Shown piece after piece: positions 56,478-64,000 of a stretch of DNA of 64,000 nucleotides. The position numbers were made by a program, and so were the translations under genes. The notes beneath the pieces are model-generated. The model did no database searches. It worked only from the letters and a program-made list of their open reading frames with translations, and was not told where the DNA came from. Every line of letters starts with the position of its first letter. Position 1 is the first letter of the stretch. The DNA is from Protopterus annectens (lineage: Eukaryota > Chordata > Ceratodontiformes > Protopteridae), in contig NC_056729.1 in the NCBI RefSeq assembly GCF_019279795.1, forward strand, positions 1,862,756,311 through 1,862,820,310. Reading direction: 5' to 3'.

Positions 56478-59400
56478 CCATTAGTTTGCTGTGCCTCTGT
56501 CCAGCAGTGATACAGAGATGATTCCCGGGGTAAACCTACGATCTCCCATCCACTCGTCAAGATTTCTCTTGAACAGAGTCAGTGAGGGGCTCTGCCTCAC
56601 ATGGACTGGGATTCTGTTCCATAGTGTAGGGAGTCTCTGGGTGATGAATCTGTCCCTCCAGCACGTCCTATTTATATCCGTGTTGAGGTTTAAGTCTCTT
56701 GCTCTCGTGGCTCTGGTGGATTTGGATTTTTTGAGGAGGAGCATGTCCATTAATTCGGGTTGGACATGGCCTTGTATGTCAGGCACAGATCACCTCTGAG
56801 CAGACGGTATGCGACTGAATAGAGCTGGAGTTTCTTCAGTCGGGCATCGTATGACATATGTTTGAGCCCATTTATCCTTTTGGTGAGGAACTTTTGGGGT
56901 CTTTCCAACTGCTGCAGGTGTCGGGTAAGGTACATTCCGAATGGGGTGTTGTACTCAATCATTGGTCTGATAAGTGAAGAGTACAGGGGTACAATGACCT
57001 CTCCTGATCTGGATGTGAATCCCTTCCTGATCAGGTGGGCAATGTAGAAGGTCTTCCTAACCACTTTGGCAATGTGAGTGTCAAAAGAGAGGTTACTGTC
57101 GACTTGGGTCCCCAGGTCCCTGATAACTTCTTCCGTGTTTAATGGATTACCACCTATGTGGTAATTAGGGGTTACCTTGTTTTTCCCAAAGGGTATGACT
57201 ATACATTTTTTGGCATTTAGCTTAAGGCCATGGCTCTGGCACCAGTTATCCATTTCTATGAGACCTTTCTGGAGGATGTCTGTGTCTGATGGAGTGTCAA
57301 TTATGGTGCCCAGTTTGCAGTCATCTGCAAATTTTGTCAACCACAATCCCCCTATGTTTGCCTGCACTTCAGAAAAATAAATGCCGAACAAGAGGGGGCC
57401 CAGGACTGAGCCCTGTGGGACACCGCTCGTGACCGGCTTAGAGTCTGACATGGCACCAGCAACTCTAACCCTGTGTGTTCTGTCCTTGAGCCAGTTTGCA
57501 ACCCATCTTTTTGGGTTGGGAGGGTGGCCTAATGGTTAAAGTGTCTGTCTTACAAACACAAGGTGCAGGGTTTGAGTCTCACAAGGGATAATTGGCTAAG
57601 CTTAAAATGGCTCGCAAGGGCAGTTAGCTTAGTACTAATCTATGAACCTATGAACCTAATCTTGTGACATATGGGTTTACATCTAAGCTGGTGAGCTTTT
57701 CTATGATGCCCAAGTGGGGTATTGTGTCGAACGCTTTTGCTAGGTCAAGGTAGGCTGTGTGAACTGCCTTACCTCATCAATGGCCTTAGTGACTGTTTCG
57801 AAAAAGTCGACCAAGTTCAAGAGGCAGGATCTGCCCTTGACAAAGCCAAATTGGGTAGGATCCAGTGTCTGTAGGTCCCCAATGTCTTTATTTATGAGTT
57901 CCATTATGATCCTCTCCATAGCTTTGCAGACAAGGCTTGTCAAGCTTATGGGGCGGTAATTTCCAGGGTCCGTAGAAGCACCGCCTTTGTGGAGTGGGAC
58001 CACAGTTGCCGTACGCCATTCTTTGGGTACGTATCCTGTAGTAAGGCTAAGATTAAACAGCAGCCTTATGTGTGGGTTTAGTTTCTCATTGAGTTCATGT
58101 AGCACACATCCGGGGACACCGTCTGGTCCTATTGATGCTGTGTTTTTTGCTTTAGAGAGAGCAGCTCTCACCTGGGCATCTGAGATGTTTGGGAGGCTAG
58201 ACTCTGGTGGGATAGATATTTGTCCTTTTGGGAGAGGAGGGAGAAATTTGCACTGAACCTGTCTGCCAGTATGTTGGCAATGTCTGTGGGTTCAGTGATT
58301 TTTTTATCATTTTGGACTAATTCTGAGCATATCTGGGAGTTTCCACCCAGGTTTCTAACATAGCTAAAGAAGGCTTTATGATTGTCTTTTGTGTCATTAG
58401 CGATTTTTCTCTCAAAGTTGGCCTTGGATGATTTTATGAGTGATCGTATTTTTTGCTAGTATTGATCAGAGATGCCTTCCTATTTAGGGATTTTGCTCTG
58501 TCATGTAGTAGCTTTCTCCTCTTGTTGTAGAGTTTGTTTATGGCTGGAGTCCACCAGACCGGGCGCCTGCCTTTGGTGGAAAGGGTCTTGATTTTATTAG
58601 GGATTGCTTGATCCATACATTCCTGGAGGTGCTCGTAGAAGGCATTTGTAAGGGTTTCAGCAGCATGGGTTGTGGTTTCCACTGGCTCGGGGCCTTGAAG
58701 GATACCACTCCAGTCTTAAGAAGTGTGAAGTTTGCTTTTGAGAAGTTCTTCACTGTGGTCTTTTTGCTGGGGTGGGGCGGGATGTGGATCTCCAGTGAGA
58801 TTAATTTATGGTCTGATCTCACCAATGAGGGATATACTTCCAGTGTGGAGCATTTTGTCCCCATGTTTGTGATGATCAGGTCTAGAATATTTTCTCCTCT
58901 TGTGGGAATGGTGACTAGTTGTTCCATAGCATTTGAGTTTATGAACTCAAGGAACCTTTGGGCTAGGGTGTTGGGGCTTGAGTAATGTTCCCAGTCTATG
59001 TTTGGGTAGTTGAAGTCACCCAATATGATGGTGTTTGGAGAGACATTTATACTCTCCAGTGTCTTCAGGAAGGCTGTGTGGGTTTCCTGAGTTTGAGAAG
59101 GTGGTCTGTAGCATGTTACAAACTGTAGGGCAGTTTTACCTATGGTTAATTGCACCTGGATGGTCTCCGATGCTTCGTGCGTTGCCACTAACCTGGAGGT
59201 GTGGGTATCCTTTATGAATATGGATACTCCCTCCTTTTGTGGTTCGGTCCGGATTTTGGGGCTGGAACGCATGATATGAGGTATAACCTGATAGTGCTGG
59301 GGTGCTCTCAGGAGCCTTGAACCAGGTTTCAGTCACAGCACAAACATCGATGTTCTCCATACTGAGTAGGGCTTCGAGGGCGTGCATCTTGAGGTTTAGA
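56478..59400 (-). pseudogene. CR1 copy G ORF2, broken
   Basis: 59387-59136: start and VTETWFKAPEST. 59272-58538: endonuclease with GDFNYPNIDWEHY and RSDHKLISL. 58171-57740: RT with AKNTASIGPDGVPGC, NYRPISLTSL, FGFVKGRSCLL. 57451-56750: PQGSVLGPLLFGIYFSEV, FADDCKLGTI and the thumb. 56786-56481: C-terminus. Shifts occur near 59250, 58600 and 56760. A SINE interrupts at 57509. The catalytic FADD is retained. Confidence 0.9.
57509..57655 (+). mobile_element. tRNA-derived SINE with CR1-like 3' tail
   Basis: The head (ggcctaatggttaaagtg, an A-box-like stretch; gggtttgagtctc, a B-box-like stretch) is followed by ttggctaagcttaaaatggc and agttagcttagtactaatct. It ends in atgaacctatgaaccta. The second half parallels the CR1 3' UTR (tctggctaggcttaaaaatg; gatagcctagta). 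It sits in copy G between ccatctt and gtgacat, with at most a 5-base duplication (atctt). Confidence 0.85.
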
Positions 59401-59583
59401 CTTCTGGCATTGAGCAGTATTACCCTTAGTTTTTCTCCATTTTGTTTTCTAGGGCGGTAGGTTTATCATTTGAGCCTTGCCTAAAAGGCACTATGGGGGT
59501 GGCAGAGCCTTTGCCAATATCCGGAAGCCCAGGGTGACAGGTGCAAGCCGTCCCTTGCGAAGCAGTGTGGCTTGTCAAGCATG

Positions 59584-59958
59584 TCATCCCAGGCAGACAG
59601 ACATTGGATCCTTAGAATTACACCAGTAATTAAGCCAATTATTAAAGTTGATCATTTTGTCTCTGTATTGTGGCATCATTCTTGGTGAGGGTAGGATACT
59701 GCTCAGGGTCAGGGTCATACCGGCCTGGGCTACATAATCTGAGAGCTCCTCTATGTCTCTTTTCATGTAGTCCAGGGAGGTACGTCTCAGGTCGTTCACA
59801 CCGGCATGGACAATGACTGAGTCATACTTGTACTTGCTGTGGAGTGACCTGAGTGCTTGTGTTATGTGGCAGATTCTAGCGCCTGACAGGCAGCTAACTG
59901 TGATCTTTTCCTTGTTCAGTCTGGTGAGAGGGACGTCAGTGTGTCTGACTATGGAGTC
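59584..59958 (-). pseudogene. CR1 copy G ORF1, C-terminal two-thirds
   Basis: The frame encodes DSIVRHTDVPLTRLNKEKI, SGARICHITQALRSL, VHAGVNDLRRTS and LSSILPSPRMM. The Gly of the GDS block is lost at the truncation point. The final DGLH block is out of frame near 59540. Confidence 0.85.
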
Positions 59959-60481
59959 ACTGCATCTCAGCTTATTTACATCCACGCACACATTGTCTCT
60001 TCCAGATCAACAAGCATTTATGCCATCAGGTTACCACAGATCAATTTTAATTCACAGTTTTCCACTTCTAAATCCAAAAGGTTCAAATATTTTTTGAAGT
60101 TCAAAGAACACCCTTACCACAGATAAATATCTTTAACAGACAGGTTTTCCTTTCCTCAAGAATAATTGATTTTTGTCAAGTAACATTCTCAATATATTAC
60201 TGTTAAAATAAAAACATTTTATTTTTAATAATGCATTACAGCTTGTTTCACCTACTGAAGCAATCCCCACTAACTACAAACATTACACTGTGATAAAATG
60301 ACAGTAGGCGAGCTTTCCAATACAGAGTTAACCTACCAATCGCATTTTTTGACTAGTCACACCTCCGATGTCTGAAAAACTAAATAAATTCTGACTACTG
60401 CAATTAATTTTGCTGGATGCGTGTATGCAGTTAACCCCACTCATTTTACTCCTGAGGAAATCACACTAAGTGAACTGTTTT
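59959..60481. other. AT-rich spacer
   Basis: No gene or recognised repeat between CR1 copies G and H. Confidence 0.4.
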
Positions 60482-61352
60482 CATAGGTTCATAGGTAGGT
60501 ACTAGGCTATCGGCCCAAGGGCCTACGTAAGCCTAGCCAACAAGGTTCCCTGGCTTACGCCACCCAAGAAAGTTATTTTCCTGTGCTACTGTCGAGCAGA
60601 GACACAGAAGTGATCCCTGGGGTGCATTTCCTATTTCCCATCCACTCATCAAGATTTTTCTTGAAGAGTGCTAATGAAGAACTTTGCTTGACATAGATGG
60701 GTAGCCTGTTCCAGAGTAAAGGAAGTCTCTGGGACAGGAATCTATCCCTCCAGCATGTCCTATTTATTGTGGTGACAAGGTTTAGGTCCCTAGAGAGTGT
60801 AGCTCGGAGGGATTGGGATTTCTTTAGGTGTAGCATGTCCAACAGCTCTGGGTTTGACACAGCTTTATATGTTAGGCAGAGATCCCCTCGGAGTAGGCAA
60901 TATGCTACAGAGTAAAGCTGGAGTTTTTTGAGGTGGTCAGTGTAGGGCATTTGTTTGAGGCCAGTAATCCTCTTTGTGAGGTACTTCTGTGGCCTTTCCA
61001 GCTGCTGCAGATGTCTTGTGAGGTACATTCCAAAAGGGGTGTTGTACTCTATAATGGGTCTAATGAGTGTCGAGTAGAGGGGAACAATGACCTCTTTTTT
61101 CCTGGATGAGAACCCTTTATGATGAGGTGTGCCACATAGAAGGACTTCCTGACTACTGTGGCAATGTGACTATCAAAGGAGAGACTACTGTCCACCTGGG
61201 TCCCAAGGTCTCTTATCACACATTCAGTGTTAAGTAGATCACTGCCTAGTCAGTTCGTTCTGAAGTTTGTTTAAAACGCAGCCAGGGATGTTGTCCAGTC
61301 CCATGGATGCTGTGTTTTTTGCTTTAGGAGTGCAGCTTTTACCTGCATAGTT
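60482..61352 (-). mobile_element. CR1 LINE copy H, truncated and internally deleted
   Basis: The 3' tail is at 60482 (catttataggt-like: ggttcataggtaggtactag one base inside). 61028-60573 encodes the thumb and C-terminus (HLQQLERPQKYLTKRITGL; WRDRFLSQRLPLLWNRLP). 61100-61245 is the next RT part. At about 61250 the sequence jumps to an RT N-terminal block (ASMGLDNIPGC-like, 61255-61350), so about 700 bases are missing. Confidence 0.85.
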
Positions 61353-61642
61353 GTGATTACAAGTGATCAAATATGAATTAACCCCACCAGAAATGCCACC
61401 TTTTTAATAGGTACAGCCAGGATTACTTGATTGTGATCAAATGAAGAAAGACATGCTGCCCTTAGTAAAATATTTCAACTGTTTCACATACACAAACAAC
61501 TTCCTCCATCTCAATGACTGTTTAACTGTGACCAACTGACACCAAGTCAGCTGCTTTGAAACACTTACAGTCATTCATATCTACCACCTTTTGATGAAGA
61601 ATACCTCGTATGTTTATGATTAAATGACAGGAAATCTGCCTG
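61353..61642. other. Unassigned spacer
   Basis: Nothing recognised. Confidence 0.4.
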
Positions 61643-61940
61643 ATACCTCTCAACTGTACAGATTTTTGCAGAATGTCTAGATTTTTGCCTTATATTTTTG
61701 GTGTGTTCCTCCTAAAATCTGTACTTTCCTGGCAAATAGTTGAGGAATGAAGCCATTAAATAATGACAAACATTTGAGTTTAAAACTCCACAGCCTTCAG
61801 AAAATTCATGCTAATGCAAAATCTATTATTACATCAACTTTCTAAGTTTGTAAGAGCAGTATTTAAAATCTGTCCCTATTTGTCTCCCCATCATTTTAGG
61901 GTTTGTCCAGATTTTTTGCTCTAAGAGGTTGAGAGGTATA
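61643..61940 (+). mobile_element. ~300-bp MITE, copy 2, with TIRs
   Basis: The ends form inverted repeats: atacctctcaac at 61643 and gttgagaggtat ending at 61940. If the true ends are cctctcaac and gttgagagg, both sides carry TA, as in Tc1/mariner-like insertions. It shares its interior with 25300-25612 in reverse orientation. Non-coding. Confidence 0.8.
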
Positions 61941-62283
61941 CGTAGAAATATTTTCAACTTGTTTGATATACACAGATAAATTCTTTCTTCACTCTTAATT
62001 ATTTATTGTTGTCATAACATCACTGTAGCTTTCATGTGGAATAAAACCCCACAAAAGCAAATCCACTTTCTGACTGGTTACATCTCTGATGTTTGACTGC
62101 GATTAAGAGAAACTAACACTTTGCCCATCATCATTTTTCATATTAAAAAGATGAGTTTACCACTTCTTAATGTAGCTTCTCCTGCAGAGATAATGGAGTA
62201 GACAGGTTATAATCTGTATAATTATAGTTATTATGATCTGAGGCAAAAGAGTCTGTTGAATAGTGAGCATAATGCAATGGTGA
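61941..62283. other. Unassigned spacer
   Basis: Nothing recognised. Confidence 0.4.
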
Positions 62284-62985
62284 TCAAATTAACTAATTGA
62301 AGATACAGCAGTTACATTTATGTAACACAGCAGCATGCCACAGATAGTTATCAACATAACTAATCTTAGATATAGTGGCTACTGTTACGTAAGACAGCAG
62401 CATGCCAGAGATGGTGATCAACATAACTAATCTTAGATATAGTGGCTACTGTTACGTAACACAGCAGCATCCCAGAGATGGTGATCAACATAACTAATCT
62501 TAGACACAGTGGCTATTAAGTAACACAGCAGCATGCCACAGATAATGAGCAATGCAACTAATCTAAGATACAATAGTTACTTTTATGTAACATAGTACAA
62601 TGCCACAGATGGTGATCAGTGTTAAGTAGTGTTAGATTTATGTGACAGAACAACATGCCACAGATGGTGATCGATGTAACTACACTTACATATAGTGATT
62701 ATATTTATGTAACAGCAGTATGCTACAGATGGTCATCAATGTAACTAATGTGAGAGACTATGTAACAGAGCAGCATGCCACAGATGGTGATCAAAGTAAC
62801 TAATCTTGGATACAGTGGTTACATTTATGTAATATACCAAAGATGATGATCAATAATGTTATTTGCAATTATTACATTTGTATTTCAGAGTAACATACCA
62901 CAGATACTGATCAATCTAATGTTAGATACAGTGGTTCCATTATGTAACAGAGTAGCATGTCATACATGGGAATTAATGTAATTAA
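62284..62985. repeat. 67-bp imperfect tandem repeat, about 10 units
   Basis: Units with taacacagcagcatgccaca and gatggtgatcaa...aactaatcttagatacagtgg repeat with period near 67 and growing divergence towards the right. Non-coding and older than the 61-bp array. Confidence 0.92.
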
Positions 62986-63782
62986 TACCAAGAAAAATAG
63001 ATCAATTCCACCAAGGCACGACTTCACTTGTATTTTTCACACGATCAAGCTTTATTAAAACACACTTCCTTCAGAATAAAACCATAAATGCTGTTATCAC
63101 CACAGATGCATTTTTGTCCTATAATGACTTCCTCAGATGAAATAGAAATGCATACCGTTTACAGTTCTTCCCCCAATATACCCTCCACTTAAGTGGTACT
63201 ACTATCCCATTGGTGTATATTCTTAATGTGATCACATATACTTAATAAATATTCATCCCTATAAAACTTTTTTTTAAATGTCTTTAAAACAGCTCAAAAC
63301 ACATACATAAATATCCACAAAACCTTCTCTAAACTCTATTAAATATACATATAAATATAAATACAATTTAATTTTATATATGTTATAAACCTTTTAAAAC
63401 AAACTATTCTTCCATAAAACTATGGACAGTGGCACCATCTTGTGTCCAAAGATGGAATTAAAGTGCTATACATGTGCTTTTTAAATAAATGGGTCAGCAG
63501 TTGTATTTATTAAAATAGCAAAAGAAATTCAGTTTTTTTCTTTTTAACCAAAATAAATTGTTGCACATATAGCAGTCCTTAGCTTTAAACATAAGGTAAG
63601 TAGTACTGCATTTTTCAAAACAAAGGTCATACTTACAAGGTTAATGTACACAATTCCTATTATTCTTCAGACCAAAGAATACCTTTTTCCAGAAGCACTA
63701 AAGTTTTGTAGCCCTTAGCTTTAAAACTGGGGCAAGTGATACTGCGTCATTCAGACCTGGGAATCTAGTAGCTTCCAGGGAT
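62986..63782. other. AT-rich spacer, possible PLE 3' remnant
   Basis: On the minus strand, 63010-63160 reads tctgaggaagtcatt, then ttttaataaagcttgatcgt and gtgccttggtgg. This resembles the end region of some vertebrate Penelope-like elements. No RT remains. The rest is AT-rich and unassigned. Confidence 0.3.
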
Positions 63783-64000
63783 GGTTCATAGCTTCGTACT
63801 AGGCTATCTGCCCTAGGGCATTTATAAGCCTAGCCAGAGTGTGTGTGGCTTTCACCACCCCTTAGGATGAGAATACTACGCCCTTTTAGGGTTTAGTTTA
63901 CTGTGCCTCTGTCTAGTAGTGACACAGAGATGACCCCCGGGGTAAACCTACGATCTCCGATCCACTCGTCAAGATTTCTCTTGAATAGAGTTAGTGAGGG
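63783..64000 (-). mobile_element. CR1 LINE copy I, 3' end, continues beyond the window
   Basis: The 3' tail ggttcatagcttcgtactag is at 63783, followed by a 3' UTR nearly identical to that of copy G (aagcctagccagagtgtgtg) and the last ORF2 codons (about 63900-64000). The rest lies outside the window. Confidence 0.9.

Larger units (their letters stand above)
56371..59958 (-). mobile_element. CR1 LINE copy G, 5'-truncated at the ORF1 esterase block
   Basis: The 3' tail has three ggttcata octamers from 56371. The 3' UTR type (tataagcctagccagagtgtg) matches copy I and the full-length element. The 5' end is near 59958, just at the GDS block. It carries a SINE (57509-57655). Relatively well preserved. 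Confidence 0.92.

Overview
This window is eukaryotic, almost certainly from a vertebrate with a very large, repeat-swollen genome. I find no complete cellular gene and one weak candidate host exon (about 55275-55556). Nearly everything that can be named is a transposable element: CR1-type LINEs with an SGNH-esterase ORF1, three or four DIRS-like tyrosine-recombinase retrotransposons, a Penelope-like element (PLE) with a GIY-YIG nuclease, tRNA-derived SINEs (one with the V-SINE core), a CR1-tailed SINE, a hAT-type MITE, a TA-flanked MITE, and several minisatellites. The mix of CR1, V-SINE, DIRS and PLE suggests a lungfish or another large-genome fish or amphibian; this is inference and I cannot name the species. 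A 500-N scaffold gap lies at 26132-26631.

Layout. 1-4160: CR1 copy A (+), decayed. 4160-4345: dinucleotide microsatellite. 4368-10610: DIRS element 1 (-), with both inverted terminal repeats (ITRs), an internal complementary region (ICR) and an intact recombinase ORF. 10905-12345: 3' part of a second DIRS (+). 12572-14276: 61-bp minisatellite, about 28 units. 14840-15430: a DIRS gag fragment (+). 15453-23165: CR1 copy B (-), split by a PLE (about 17650-21527) whose coding region carries an expanded 65-bp repeat. 23337-23529: hAT MITE with an 8-bp target duplication. About 23890-27440: very old CR1 copy D (+), holding a 300-bp MITE and the assembly gap. 28362-31690: CR1 copy E (-), hit by a SINE with a 17-bp target duplication. 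33030-34870: an inverted-repeat unit with a 59-bp minisatellite and a V-SINE. 34918-35212: a second SINE.

36390-54092 is the centrepiece, a four-element nest. DIRS element 4 (-) received CR1 copy F (37577-39022) between its RNase H and recombinase regions, and DIRS element 5 (42671-53727) inside the zinc motif of its gag. DIRS 5 in turn received a near full-length CR1 (47058-52552) in its own gag. 54776-55066: SINE. 56371-59958: CR1 copy G (-), carrying a tRNA-derived SINE with a CR1-like 3' tail. 60482-61352: CR1 copy H. 61643-61940: a second copy of the 300-bp MITE. 62284-62985: 67-bp tandem repeat. 63783-64000: the 3' end of CR1 copy I, which runs off the window.

How the parts work together. 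CR1 ORF2 (endonuclease plus reverse transcriptase) mobilises CR1 and plausibly the CR1-tailed SINE. DIRS gag, RT-RNase H and tyrosine recombinase, with the ITR/ICR layout, fit the circular-intermediate pathway, which inserts without long target duplications. Most copies carry stops and frameshifts. The best preserved reading frames are the CR1 ORF1 at 48658-49587, the DIRS 1 recombinase at 4817-6232 and the DIRS 5 gag start at 52553-53405.
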